Notes: generated from the letters alone by a model not told the origin. DNA of 64,000 nucleotides from Sciurus carolinensis (GCF_902686445.1 NC_062213.1:140886491-140950490); one strand, 5' to 3'; counted from the first letter of the stretch, positions 44,804 to 56,417 are shown. Made by a program: numbers and translations.

Positions 44804-44930
44804 AAAAAGTCAGTTAAGGGCTAGGGATATAGCTCAGTTGGTAGAGTGCTTGCCTCACAAGTACAAGGCCCTGGGTTCAATCCCCAGCACCCCCCCCCCC
44901 AAAAAAAAAAAAGAAAAAAAAGTCAGTTAA
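44804..44930 (+). mobile_element. Young ID SINE with C-run before the A tail
   Basis: The 14-bp duplication AAAAAGTCAGTTAA occurs at 44804-44817, and its second copy, partly merged with the tail, ends at 44930. The body GGGCTAGGGATATAGCTCAG ... CTGGGTTCAATCCCCAGCA is followed by eleven C (44890-44900) and then A-rich tail, an unusual tail start. Confidence 0.95.
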
Positions 44931-46559
44931 AAATGCTTACTTAGCCCAAGTTTCAGAAACACTGGTTCCTCTTGCCTTTAGATGACCTTTTCCCTCATTC
45001 CGCCCCTGGGAGCCACTTCCACAGTTCCAATCTGTCACCCACACAGCCCCTTTATGGCCAGTCTGCAGGTGGGTGGAGTGGGACAGGATAGCACAGTTTG
45101 GATGTGATGTGATTTTTGTCACATTGTCAAAGGGTCGCTATCATTTGCTTTTATGTTTTTCATTTATATCTCAAAATAAGAGTGTATGTTTTGAAAATCT
45201 AGTGCCTTATATAATGTTTCCTCTTTACAAACAGATCAGTGGGTTGAGTTTCTCTTCCTAGCTTAAGGCCTCTGCCAAAGGCCTGATACTTCTGAAGAGA
45301 CAGTGTGTCGTGTCTTTCTGAAATCTGGAGGACCTTTAAATATAATTTGTGCTTAACAAATCTTTGTTGAATACAGAAACACATATTTAGAGAATCTAAT
45401 ATTTTCTTAGATGCTCATTTAGCATGTTTAAAAGTCAGAGATAAGGAATTATGAAACCTTAATGGAAGAAACTAGGCAGACTTAAGTGCACACTTTTCCT
45501 AAGTTAAACTAAAATTCAGTGTAAGAGGAAAGCCTGACAAACTGTATTTTAGTTATACTCATTAGTCAAGTCAACCACTATATCTCCATTACATTAAAGG
45601 TGGTATCTGAAAACATTTTGTATAAGGCTACCAATCTTAACATTTTTGGGATTACAGAGTCTTTTGAGAATCCAAGGAAAGCTATGGACTCTTTCTTGAG
45701 AAAAATGCACATTCATGCCTACTAAAGAAAATTTAAAAAATAAAAAACAAAACAAAACCTTTTCCATGAATACTCTGAAGCACATTCATGGACAAACCTA
45801 CAGCCCAGGTTAAGAACTTTCATAAAAGGAAACCCTTGAATGGTGACCTTCGAGGTCCCAAAGCGGGCTTTTAAGAAGAGGTTTATTTTGAGGTTCAGAA
45901 CAATAGACTTCTATACAGCATAATCACAAATTCCATCCATTCCAAGAGGCTGAAATGAAAGAAACAAATATGCAATGGAGCTACCCCCTCTCTGTGGAGG
46001 TAATGGAATTTTCATGCACGCCCCACAGGGTAGAAGAATTCAAAGGCTCTTGTTTAAGCCAGATGACACACAGCAGTATTATGGCAGCAGAGATCTGTCC
46101 TCATGCCCAGGGACTCACACAGTAGGTTTACTACAGTGAAACACATTAAATAGACCAAACATACAGGGCTTGTGCCCTTGAAGCTCCAAGTGAAGCTCAA
46201 GATACTTCCTAAACAAATTAAAAGAGAAATTACTGTCATCAATCACTCTTGATTCCTTAAAATGTTTTTTCCTCAGTCCTAAAATTTAAGCTTATTACCA
46301 ATCATTCCCTGAAATTCAAACACCAGGGCAGTACTGGCCAGAGAAAGCTATCTGCATCTCAGTTGTCCTTTCTGACCCCTCCTCTCCACTTTTCCCAGCA
46401 ACAGCTTCCTTCCCCTAATAGTTTCCTTCTTGTCATGGCAGAAAAAAATATATATTGAACTTTCTTACTGAGCCAACCTCAAATTGCCAAACTAGAATCT
46501 GGAAGGTTGCTTTTTAAAATGCTTTTGTAGCCAAACAGATGTATTTCTAAATTTTACTT
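44931..46559. other. Unassigned sequence
   Basis: No clear repeat. A faint L2-like end (TTGTGCTTAACAAATCTTTG) lies near 45347. Frames have no domain. Confidence 0.45.
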
Positions 46560-47130
46560 CGGTTCATTCATTGGCTTCTCCTCCACTATATTTAGGATTC
46601 GTTGCTCATTTTCTTATCATTTTCCATTTCATTGCTTTTGTTTTACATTCGAGTAACTGTAGGCCACATGTACTGCAGACTATTCTGTTAAAGACATGTT
46701 AAAATCAAATAGAAACTGTATGATTAACGATATGAATCATCTGTTTTTTTTAAAAACAGGGAAGTAAACAAGCACTTGGTGAAGCCCCACCTGCTTTGCT
46801 GCTGTTTGCTGTGTGTATCATGAGGAAAACAATTCCCCCTTCTCAAGGCTGAACTAAAATTAGGCTCCACCTGCAAGATGTTAATGAAACTTACACAGCT
46901 GCATTCCAGAAACAAGTTACCCAGATTGCTTTTGGAAAGCTCTGTGTAAAAGCGAACTTGTTAGCTCTCTGCCTAATTCCCAAAATGTAGTATTAATTTT
47001 AATGGCAATTATTAGCACAATAACCAACTGATAAGTAATCCCAAAATAGATCCAATATTATCGAATGGGAAATACACTGTGATTTTAATCTACACATCCT
47101 GCCGGCTTAACCCTTTACTCACAAATGCAT
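46560..47130. promoter_or_regulatory. Candidate conserved non-coding block
   Basis: Repeat-free AT-rich DNA with clustered motifs: CACCTGC/CAAGATG near 46870, TTAATTTTAATGGCAATTAT near 46992, and GATAAG near 47030. The composition resembles regulatory DNA. No cross-species evidence is available here. Confidence 0.3.
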
Positions 47131-47481
47131 TCTTCCTGTCTGTCTTGGCACGTGTTTTCCAACAGAAGATGAGAGAACGTAAAAGTCCCTGGAATGGGTC
47201 CCGAACAGTTCCAGTTCACACAGGGGCTCCCCTTATCCACATGCTGCTATGGGAGAAGAATGGGAAGCACATGCTTCCTTTGCCCTTGATGCCTTTTGCA
47301 GATTCTCAAACTTTCTTTGGAAGAGACTCAAATAGAAACCAAACCACATCAGACTTGCTTTCACCTTTTTCTTGCAGATTTAAGATACAGAGGTAGCTGA
47401 TGACTTCTCACCAGAGAAGGTGATTTCCTAGTTCATGTCCTGGTTATCTTCACAGCTCAGTTCTTCAGGCTAAAAGGCTTC
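47131..47481. other. Unassigned sequence
   Basis: A 105-codon plus-strand frame (47079-47396) has no recognisable domain and is probably chance. Confidence 0.45.
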
Positions 47482-47695
47482 TTTTTTTTTTTTCTTTTTG
47501 TAGTAGCAATTGAACCCAGAGGCACTTTACCACTGAGCTACATCCCCGGCCCTTTTTTAAAATTTTATTTAGTGACAGGGTCTCGCTGAATTGCTTAGAG
47601 CCTCACTGAGTTCCTAAGGCTGGTTTTGAACTCTGAATCCTCCTGCCTCAGCCTCCTGTGTTGCTGGGAGAACATGCATGTGTCACTGTGCCCAT
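47482..47695 (-). mobile_element. B1-dID composite SINE, antisense
   Basis: T-rich tail, GTAGCAATTGAACCCAGAGG, CCACTGAGCTACATCCCCGG, then GACAGGGTCTCGCTGAATTG and CTGCCTCAGCCTCCTGTGTT. Confidence 0.92.
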
Positions 47696-47989
47696 CTCAA
47701 AGGGCTCATTCTTGACCCCATAATTCTTTCAAACTGTAATATAGTATTTATCCATGGAGGGAAACATGTAGCTTAATTACTTACTAAACTAGGTGTGTCA
47801 AAAAATTCAAGAAGCTTTTACTGGGGGAAAGAGAATCTCTACTTTTTATAAAACCCACCTGGAAAAAAAAAAAAACCCGCATTTTCATCATGTACTGCTA
47901 TTTCTTCAGTTTTATGAAAGGAGCAAGAAATGTCTGCAGTTGTTCTGATTTGATCTCTGTTCCTGATGTCACATGTGTCTCTCTATAGA
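47696..47989. other. Unassigned sequence
   Basis: Contains an A13 run near 47863; otherwise nothing recognised. Confidence 0.5.
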
Positions 47990-48213
47990 TTTATTTATTT
48001 ATTTATTTATTTATTTTGGTACTGGGGATTGAACTCAGGGGCACTCAACCACTGAGCCACATCCCCAGTCCTATTTTGTATTTTACTTGGAGACAGGGTC
48101 TCTCTGAGTTGCTTAGCTCCTCGATATTGCTGAGGCTAACTTTGAACTCACCGTCCTCCTGCCTTAGCCTCCCGAGCTGCTGGGATTACAGGCCTGCGCC
48201 ACCACACCCAGCT
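47990..48213 (-). mobile_element. B1-dID composite SINE, antisense, with (TTTA)n tail
   Basis: About seven TTTA units (47990-48016) form the tail. The ID half follows (GGTACTGGGGATTGAACTCA, CCACTGAGCCACATCCCCAG), then the B1 half (GAGACAGGGTCTCTCTGAGT, CCCGAGCTGCTGGGATTACA, CACCACACCCAGCTG). It is full length and keeps CpGs, so it is young. Confidence 0.95.
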
Positions 48214-48289
48214 GTATAAATTCTTAATATTTTTATACTTGCCCCTTTCTAAAGCCTCTTTGAGATTTAAAAAAAAAAAAATTGACTAG

Positions 48290-48960
48290 AAGTCATACAG
48301 GCTCAATTAGATCTCCAGCAGCAAATTCAGTTTCTCTTAGAGATTAAATAATGGGGAAAATAGCGATGCTAACAAGTAGGAGGCTGCTTTTCATTACACT
48401 ATCTGATTTCATTAGCCTAATTCATGCTTATTAATTATTGGTTTGATGAGATCATCAATGTAAGTATGCCAGCCTCATGATGGTTGCATTTAGGGAATAT
48501 TCAGTCTTTTTCAAGACCTCTATGTAGCTCTGAGATGGTATTCCCATTTCATTTCCATTCCAGGCTGCTGCCCTATTCAATAAATGTATCTGAAACACCT
48601 ATGAAACCAACACTACCAGAATAAACATTTTGTTTACTACACTGTCCTGCTTTGCAACTGTCAACAAAGAAATATAAAACGAGATTTAAGTTTTCATTCC
48701 TAGATAGTGAACTCCTGTGTGTTTCTACAATGCAGGTCATTACAGACTCAGCTGCTCCCTGAGATTGAGCAATTCTCCTGCACGTCCTAACAAAGGGCTG
48801 CGGATCTGGCGGTGTGGGAGTGGACTGGGCCACTTAGATAAGTTTCATTCACTGTCGGAGCCCAGGGGAACCGTGCATCAAGGCGCTGAGCTGCTCGGTT
48901 CATGGTGTAACTTTACACTATTTTCCCTTTAAGTCGCTACTAATCCCTTGGGTTTACATG
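48290..48960. promoter_or_regulatory. Candidate conserved non-coding block
   Basis: A repeat-free run with AT-rich motif clusters (CATTAGCCTAATTCATGC, TTATTAATTATTGG near 48430) passes into a more GC- and CpG-bearing part at 48770-48900. The mix would suit an enhancer. This is inference from composition. Confidence 0.3.
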
Positions 48961-49424
48961 TTTTTGGGGGCTGCATCACAGAGAAGCAGTGTGAAATTGC
49001 CTGAAAGCCTCCTTATAAATAAGACTTACGATACAGACCAGTTCCATTGATGAAGAGACTGAGAGAAATGCCCTGGAGGGTCCTGAGAACTATTTCACAA
49101 GGCTCCCACTGTGATTTTTTTCAGTTTCTTATCTAATGACTGCTTAAAAAAAAAAAAAAAATGCCAACTAGTTTAAAACCTCAAAATCTCACTGGCCCTC
49201 AAATTCAGTTGTAAACAGACCCTGTCTACATATTTACTAAAAGATATTGTTTGTTTAAACTCAATCTTTCAAAAAAAAAAAAAAAGGTCTTACTCCTTTA
49301 AACAAATGAGACAGGAGAATGAGACAGCAAGAAAAGCAAGGAACCGAGGCCATCAGGACATCAGAGGTTGGCTAAGGCTCCAGGGCCTCCTGGGTGTGCT
49401 TCCTGAGCTCCCATGTGGGCCATT
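48961..49424. other. Unassigned sequence
   Basis: Two A homopolymers (near 49145-49161 and 49271-49286) are the only simple features. Confidence 0.5.
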
Positions 49425-49525
49425 TTCACACTTCATCTCCTTTAATCCTCAGGTCAACCCTTTGAGGTATTGTTCCATTTTAAAGATGAGGAAACTGAGG
49501 CTAGTAAATGTTGGAACTATTAATT
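49425..49525 (-). mobile_element. MIR SINE, antisense
   Basis: CCTTTAATCCTCAGGTCAAC, CCCTTTGAGGTATTGTTCCA and AAAGATGAGGAAACTGAGGC follow antisense MIR closely. Confidence 0.8.
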
Positions 49526-49689
49526 TAGCCAGGGAGTGTCTTATTTTAAAACAACTATGATTTTTTTATTCTTACTACCAACAGGGAAGCTGGAGGAAGT
49601 ATCCCTATTAGCAAAGAGGACAGAGAGACAAAAGAAAATCACTCCTCACTCTTTATTCCTTTGGGTTCTTCATTATCACCAGTAGATCT

Positions 49690-49995
49690 CTCCTGTCACT
49701 TCTTAACGACTCTGGAAATTGGCCTGACCTCCTACCCTACCCCTTTTATGAAAACAATAACTCCTCTTATACCTCCTATTTCCTTACACTGCATCCTGTC
49801 CCCCAGCCAGCCCTCCTTGACTTTTCCTACTCTCTAAATCCTCCTACAAACAGCCATTTGGAAACAATTTCGAGGTCCACCTACTTCCCTGTGCATCTGT
49901 CTTTTGTAATTTAGAGGTTAGGGACTGTGTGTTTTCTACTTGTCATGTTTATGCCTCATACTCTGTGGGTACCTAATAAATGCTGAATAATAGCA
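49690..49995 (+). mobile_element. L2 LINE 3' end, sense
   Basis: A pyrimidine-rich stretch (TGACCTCCTACCCTACCCC) is followed by GAGGTTAGGGACTGTGTGTT and CTGTGGGTACCTAATAAATG, the terminal L2 segment. The left boundary is uncertain. Confidence 0.5.
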
Positions 49996-50410
49996 GCTTT
50001 ATGACAGAACAGAACCAGAAACACAGGTTCTTATTCGGAGTATTTCATCACCAGCAAGGAACATCTATCCACTCTCAGCACTGGGCCAGGCACTAACCAA
50101 AGTTAATCACTGAACCCTGGCTTCTCCCTTTGCATTCCGGGACTTTAATTTTTTTCTCTTATTTTCTTGACAAAAGAGAATAAATGGGACCACTTCTGAC
50201 CTTCTCATTAAATTCACACCATCCTGAAATAGAACCTGGTACTATTTAATAAACGGGGAAACCAAGGCACACTGTGCTGACTGAGAAACTCTGAGTCAGT
50301 GACAAAGCATATGTGAAAGTCAGTTGGCTTCTGTCCACATGCCAGGCTTTCCTTTGTGCCGGCATGCAAAAGAAAAGAATTGACCATCTAAAATTTGGTG
50401 TTTGTTTTGT
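49996..50410. other. Unassigned sequence
   Basis: Nothing recognised. Confidence 0.5.
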
Positions 50411-50577
50411 TTTGGTAGTGCTGGGGCTTGGATCCAGGGGCATACTACCACTGAACTACATCCCCAGCTCTTTTTAGCTTTGTGACAGGGTCTTTCTGAG
50501 TTGCCCTGGTAGGCCTCAATCTTGTGATCAGCCCCTTGCATTGCTGGGATTACAGGTGTGTGCCACTGTACTCAGCT
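50411..50577 (-). mobile_element. B1-dID composite SINE, antisense
   Basis: TAGTGCTGGGGCTTGGATCC, CCACTGAACTACATCCCCAG, GACAGGGTCTTTCTGAGTTG and GCTGGGATTACAGGTGTGTG. Confidence 0.9.
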
Positions 50578-50611
50578 AAAATTTGTATTTTTAGGAACAG
50601 CAAAAATACCT

Positions 50612-50725
50612 CTGAGATCCTGTCTGAAAATGAAAAATAAAAAGGTTCTGGCGATGTAGCTCAGTGGTAAAGGGCCCCTGGGTCTGATCCCAGTACAGCA
50701 ACAAACAAAACAAAACAATACCCTC
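50612..50725 (+). mobile_element. 5'-truncated B1-dID SINE, sense
   Basis: GAGATCCTGTCTGAAAATGA is the B1 end. TTCTGGCGATGTAGCTCAGT and CTGGGTCTGATCCCAGTAC are the ID half, followed by an A/C-rich tail. Confidence 0.85.
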
Positions 50726-50940
50726 TGTGTTCCTGCTGTGTCCGAACAAACTGAGTAATTGAGACTATTAAATGTGAAAATTTAGGCCAAAGATACATTT
50801 GCTTGCAGTACCAATCTAATTGACTCAAACAAAAATAGTTATGGTGGTGGTTTCATAGAATTCACTAAATAGAGAGTTCCGAACCTTTTTCTTGCCTGTG
50901 TAGAGACAGGCTACAAATATACCCTAAAAATCAAAGGCCA
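50726..50940. other. Unassigned sequence
   Basis: Nothing recognised. Confidence 0.5.
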
Positions 50941-51122
50941 TGCCAGGTGTGGTGGTGTACCCCTGCAACTCAGGAGGTTCAGGCAGGAGGATTGCTAGTT
51001 GGAGGCCAGCCTCAGCAATTTAACAAGACCCTGCCCAAAATAAAAAATAAAAAGGACTAGGGCTATAGCTCAGTGGTAAAACACCTCTGGGTACAATCCC
51101 AGTACCAAACAATAAATAAACA
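50941..51122 (+). mobile_element. B1-dID composite SINE, sense
   Basis: TGCCAGGTGTGGTGGTGTAC, AGGCAGGAGGATTGCTAGTT, AAGACCCTGCCCAAAATAAA, then GGGCTATAGCTCAGTGGTAA and GGTACAATCCCAGTACC with a short tail. Confidence 0.92.
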
Positions 51123-51234
51123 ACAAGAACCAAAAAATCAAAGGTCACTTGCAAGTTAGGGGATTGCATACAAATTCAAGCACTCTTCCACTGTAACATC
51201 ATTGATTTTTGTTGTTGTTGTTGTTCTCAATCAT

Positions 51235-51745
51235 TAATTTAGTAAATATTTATCAAATACTCCTACATTCTTGACCCTGTGCTATGCATTGGAACTCACA
51301 GTTCATTGCAGAACCAGACACATAAACAAGTAATTAAAGAAATGTGGTGTGGTGTAATGGAGATAATTATAAGTCCTACAGGAACGATAAATTCTTCCTA
51401 TGTGCTTCGAGAAGGCTACATATGGGAGGTGACATTTCAGCTGTGTCTTGAAGATGAATAGTTGTTCACTGTCAGAGGGTGGGAAATACATCACAGGGAA
51501 AGGGAACAGCAAGTGCAAAGATAGAAGATTGGGAAAAGGAGAGTTTCTGTTATTAGTTACATAAAATGCGTTATGAGGAATGGTAGAAGACGGTGCTGAG
51601 CTCCCTAATGATGAAGTCCCTCCTGTATCACTTTAGGGAGATTAAATTCTGTTTTATGGACACCCAGAAGTCATCAGAAGTTTTAAGCAGAAGGATAATA
51701 TGATTATATTTATTCTCTAGAAAGAGAATTTCACACAGAGAACAG
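51235..51745 (-). mobile_element. L2 LINE 3' region, antisense
   Basis: In order: TTAGTAAATATTTATCAAAT, TGACATTTCAGCTGTGTCTT, GGGAACAGCAAGTGCAAAGA, TCAGAAGTTTTAAGCAGAAG and GATAATATGATTATATTTAT. These follow the antisense L2 3' kilobase. A (TTG)n run lies just before it at about 51207-51224. Confidence 0.65.
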
Positions 51746-51984
51746 GTAGGCAGTAGTTGAGTCCGTAGGTAAGGGTGAATTACACAGCCATCATTTTAGT
51801 CAAACCTAAGGTAATGAGGGGCTCAATTTAGGTCAATGCAAAAAAAGGTGGAAAAAAAGAAGCCAAAACTGGGAGATATGTGGGAGGTAGAATTGAAATT
51901 TGATGGCTCAGAGGACATGTGGGACAGAGGTCAACTTGCATAGCTATCTTGGTGGTGGTACTATTAGGTGGAATGAAACTAACA

Positions 51985-52185
51985 TTTTGTGGCACCCCAA
52001 ATATTTCAGGAACTGTACTGGGTTATTTATTCATGTCAATTTATTCAAATATCACAGTAACAATGTGACAGAAACAATAGGTAGCTCTACTGTTCTTTTC
52101 TGTGAAGCTCAGGAAAGTTGAGACCGTGGGCTAGGATCACAAGGAGAACACAGAAGCAAGATTTGAACTTGAGTCTCCTGAGTAA
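51985..52185 (-). mobile_element. MIR SINE, antisense
   Basis: CAAATATCACAGTAACAATG, GAAGCTCAGGAAAGTTGAGA and GAAGCAAGATTTGAACTTGA follow antisense MIR order. Confidence 0.55.
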
Positions 52186-52290
52186 ACGCGTGGCCTCCAC
52201 ATGTTTCCACAGTCTCCAGGTAGTATTAATGGAATCTTGTGAATTTTCAATCAAAGTAAATCATAATTCAAATGACAAATTTAAAACGCT

Positions 52291-52465
52291 CTTTTTTATT
52301 TATTTATTTTTTTGTTACTGGGCATTGAATCTAGGCACTTTATCACCGAGCTACATCCCCAGTCCTTTTTATTTTTTATTTTGACACAGGGTCTTACTAA
52401 GTTGCCCAGGCTGGTTTCAAATTTACAATCCTTCTGCCTCAGACTTCCAAATAACTGAGAATTAA
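52291..52465 (-). mobile_element. B1-dID composite SINE, antisense
   Basis: A TTTATTTATTTA tail leads to GTTACTGGGCATTGAATCTA, ACCGAGCTACATCCCCAGTC, then CACAGGGTCTTACTAAGTTG and CTGCCTCAGACTTCCAAATA. More diverged than most copies. Confidence 0.87.
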
Positions 52466-53751
52466 AAACCTTCATTTTTGTCTAGCATTTTTTTCTATCA
52501 CGGACTCAACCAGTATGGGGTGGGAGTGTGAGATAAAAATCTTCTAGTAAAGTCATATTTTTTTCACCCTATTTATCAGTTCTGGTTAAATGTCAGGACA
52601 GATTTCTTTTCTGAAAATAAGCTTAAACTTCTGCTAACTTGTTTGTATGAAAGAGTGACATCTCTTTGTTAAGGAAAAATCTTTGCCAGGAGATGTCTGC
52701 TAGAGATGAGCCCTATGATGTGGATAGAATAGCAGGAGTTTTCCAATACTTAATCACTTAGGTTTCAGTTTTTTGGAGATTTGACTTTCAATTTTTCAAT
52801 ATTACTGATACTTAGAAGGGTACGTTATCAAGTAAAATTATTTCTGAAGGTAGCTGAGCTAAAGTTTCTTTTCTCCTAACTTGTACAGTAACCTCTTATT
52901 ACATAAGTGGTTATTAGATTTAAAAAAAAAAGTTATGTTTTTTCCTGTTAAGATCACTTAATTTTTCTGTTATATCTATTTCTTGATTATTTTATTTTCT
53001 TTATTATAGTAGATGTTTTATTTTCCAGTATTTTTTTTTTTTTTTTTTTTTTTTTTGCATTTGTGGTGATTTGGGTAAGTATTAGTTTCCATGAGCTTCT
53101 CACTACACCTGACCTGAAAGCTGTGAAAAAGAATAGGATGGAAGAAGAAAAAAAAAAAAAATGACATGGCCTCCAGCACTTTTTTCTTTCTTTTATTTTC
53201 TTTTATTATTTTTTTATTTTTCATATGAAACATTTTCCTGCAAGGATCTTCTATATACAGTGGAGGATACTTTTGATATGTAGATCAAGCAAAATGGCAA
53301 ATACATAGCTCTCTCTTTCAAACATTCCCTTTATTTTACAATGTGCCTGGAGTGCCAATTTCTTTGATTTCCATGGGGTCTGCCCTTGGGTTTGTATTGT
53401 TAACTTGGTATCTTTCCATTGTCCCTTACCACAAAAATTCCTTTTAAGAAATTATTCAGAATTGAATGCATCAAGCTTTAAGCTCATTTTTCTCCTCCTT
53501 CTTTCTGGAAGATTTAGTGACTAAGGCTTTGCTTTGATTTTTCTTTCTGACTTTGAGGGTTCTCACTTTCCTAATTGCTACAATCTGGTGTCCCCTTTTG
53601 CCTGGGAATAAACAAAAACAGAAGCAATTGGTGAGGAGACACAAGGGCTCACCAGCTCACGTGCCTGATTAGATGATGGATGGCAAGGTCTAGCCCTCAG
53701 GACAGATCTTTCCACCATGCCAGGCAACCCCAGTTTCTGGGTGGGCTCCAT
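52466..53751. other. Unassigned sequence with homopolymers
   Basis: T26 at 53031-53056 and an A-run near 53148-53161 are the only clear features. A lysine-rich minus-strand frame there is a homopolymer artefact. Confidence 0.5.
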
Positions 53752-53905
53752 GCCAGGCACAGTGGCAAGTATGCTACATATATGTGGTCCTCAAACCAAC
53801 CTATAAGTAGGCCACACTATTCTTTCCATAGTTCCAGATTAGAGAATTGAGCTTAAAAGATATTAATTCTCTTTCTCAAGGTCATTCAACCACTAAATCA
53901 CATCG
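53752..53905 (-). mobile_element. MIR SINE, antisense
   Basis: CAGGCACAGTGGCAAGTATG, TCCTCAAACCAACCTATAAG and TCTCAAGGTCATTCAACCAC follow antisense MIR with divergence. Confidence 0.5.
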
Positions 53906-54469
53906 CTGCTCCATGAAACCAAATTCTCCTGTCTTCAGTGTGTGAATTTTGGTGATTAATTTGTGTTCCCTCACCTGAAAGTCCCTTAATGCTGTTATTA
54001 AACAGCTCCTGGTTTGGAGTGGTAAACTATCATTAGTTGTTCATTTCTTTTGTTCTAATACTTCAGTGCCTTTCCTCTGATGCTTATAGACTAGTTAATA
54101 ATCTTCTAATGATAGGGAAAATGGAAAAGTTGCCAAAGTCACCCATTAAAAGAAAAAGAAAGTCAGGAAAGAAAATATATAAACAGATATTTTATTGCAA
54201 AAGGTTAAAAGTTAAAGCTTGAGCAGTAAGATAATCTTTGTTTAATGCTGTTCTGATTCTTTTTTGGACTCTCCTCTTCTTTAGTTTCCTATAATAGTGA
54301 GCAAAATCTGAAAGTAGTCATTAGATGTATTCTTTATTATCTATTAGTTTGGCTGATATTCTACAGTGCATAAATAAAATAAAAAAGCATTATAAATACT
54401 ATGCCTCTATTATTAAAAAAGCATCTGGTTAGGATTTTCAGGGAAAATAAAAATTAAAGATAAGAAAGC
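53906..54469. other. Unassigned AT-rich sequence
   Basis: Nothing recognised. Confidence 0.5.
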
Positions 54470-54680
54470 TTTGTTCCCTCAGGAGCTTACCTTCTAGTAG
54501 TCCACAAATGATTACTCCACAAAAATCGTATACTGAGCAAATCATGGATGCACATAAGTGATGTGGTCAAGAAAAGTGGCAACTAATTCTGACTAAAGGA
54601 ATACAGACTTCCTGGAAGAAAAGGGATTTTACGATGCCTTGAAAAATGAATAGGATTTTGAGAGGCAGGCAAGGTTAAAG
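54470..54680 (-). mobile_element. L2-like LINE fragment, antisense
   Basis: CCTCAGGAGCTTACCTTCTA, GATGCCTTGAAAAATGAATA and GGATTTTGAGAGGCAGGCAA resemble the antisense L2 3' region. Confidence 0.45.
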
Positions 54681-56070
54681 ACAAATCTTGGTTACTTTTA
54701 AATCAAATGAAATTACTCTGCTTAAGAAATATTTTGTCTTATTGACAAAGGAAACATGGATTTCATGAAAAAGATAGTATGTATGGCTTGAAATTAATTT
54801 TTAAATGATGGATAGTCTTTTTTTAAATGCCAGAAATAAGATATTTTCTTTTCTCATTATGTGAAATAAATAAGACTAAAAGCTGGAAGATTACAAGTCA
54901 CTTGGTTAAATGAGGCAAGCAAATGCTTTCTAAAGGTCTCAACCCAGGGTACTCCTTCCCTGAGGCTACTTGGAACTAGTACACAGTCCCAATTGCTCCA
55001 TCATATGGGTGGCCAGTCAGTGCGGTGCCAGCAATAAAATGTGTAATCAACTTTCACATGTTTTTAGACATTCCCAGATCACTTTGATCATGACTAACAA
55101 GAAAACTGCCATTTCAGTTATATTCTGTACATTCTCAGGGGGAAATTTAGTTCAATACTCAGTAGAGTATTTCACATTTCATGTTAAAAATGTAGAATAA
55201 CACAATCTAGAAATATATTTATCCTGAAAACATTAGTCAAATGTACATTGTGTAATCTTAGTTCACTGTTCACATTTTTTAATTGTTATTTCCCACAAGT
55301 CCAAGTTACTTTTGGGGGAGAAAAAAAAAAACAACGCATACGTTAGATTGCATTTCATCTAGGGCTAAGTGATAACTTTCATGACAGCTTTCAAAACTGC
55401 TTTTAGCAGTGCAAACTGCAGCATCATTGTCCTTCTTCATGTAGCTGAATTTTGCTCAGTGCAAGGGAAAATAGTCATTACGGCAGAGAAGAGGCAGAGT
55501 AAAATTTCTCTAAGCCAAGTGCTTTTGAGCTAGTAAAGATGCTCTTAAATATGTATCAGTTCCATACCACAGGACACAGTTAACGTGAATAGTTAGAACA
55601 GGACCAGCAGCAGTATCCATCCAAGAAAGCAATGTAGAAGAGCTTGTTGAAAGGGGAAAAAAAAAAATGATTTAGAGAGGGAAATTTCAGAGATGACAGC
55701 TCTTTAAATCTAATCAAAAACCCTTTTCTACACCAGGAGACATTTAGTCTTCCATTTGCTCTAATATGTATCTTAGAAATCTGTAGGGTTTTATAAGGCT
55801 ACAGAAAACTGCTAAAACAACATTTGAGAGCCCAATTCAAAGATAAGACATGGTGACATCACTGATAGCAGATTAATGTAGAGGAGGAACAGGTATGAAA
55901 GACTGTTGTCTGGGACATCTGCTGAGACAAGATTGTAAATAATAAACCTAAAAACTGTCTTTTTTTGTTAACTCATGCTGTGTTATTTTAGCACATACAC
56001 TATTAAAATTTCCCATGTACATGCGCAAACATACCCACACATAATAGAAACCAGTAATGTTTACATAGGC
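54681..56070. other. Unassigned, repeat-poor sequence
   Basis: No repeat is recognised. The part at 55340-55640 has balanced composition and reads like a conserved non-coding block. No exon signature is seen. Confidence 0.45.
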
Positions 56071-56222
56071 CTCGCTTCTCCAGTCCATCTCCAGACCAGC
56101 ATCACTTGAGAGCTTGTTAGAAATTCAGAATCTCAAGCCCACCTCAGACCTACAGACTCAGAATCTGTATGTTAACACGATCCCTGGATGATTTTGGTGT
56201 ATGTTAAGTTTGAGAAACAGAG
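56071..56222 (+). mobile_element. MER5A hAT-Charlie DNA transposon
   Basis: CCAGACCAGCATCACTTGAG, AGCTTGTTAGAAATTCAGAA, CCACCTCAGACCTACAGACT and TAAGTTTGAGAAACAG follow MER5A end to end. It is a non-autonomous element without a transposase frame. Confidence 0.85.
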
Positions 56223-56251
56223 ATTTAGAAGCAGTCTTTCAAAGATGCATA

Positions 56252-56417
56252 GGGCTGAGTGCAGGGGTGCATACCTGCAATCCAGAGGCTTGGGAGGCTG
56301 AGGCAGGAGGGTCTCAAGTTTGAAGTCAGATTCAGCAACTAAGTGAGACCCTTTCTCAAAGTAAAAAATAAAAAGGGTTGGAATGTAGAACACCCCTGGG
56401 TTACAAAACAAAGCAAA
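56252..56417 (+). mobile_element. B1-dID composite SINE, sense, internally deleted
   Basis: GGGCTGAGTGCAGGGGTGCA, GGCTTGGGAGGCTGAGGCAG and GAGACCCTTTCTCAAAGTAA are the B1 half. The ID half is shortened (GGGTTGGAATGTAGAACACC) and lacks part of its A-box region. Confidence 0.88.
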
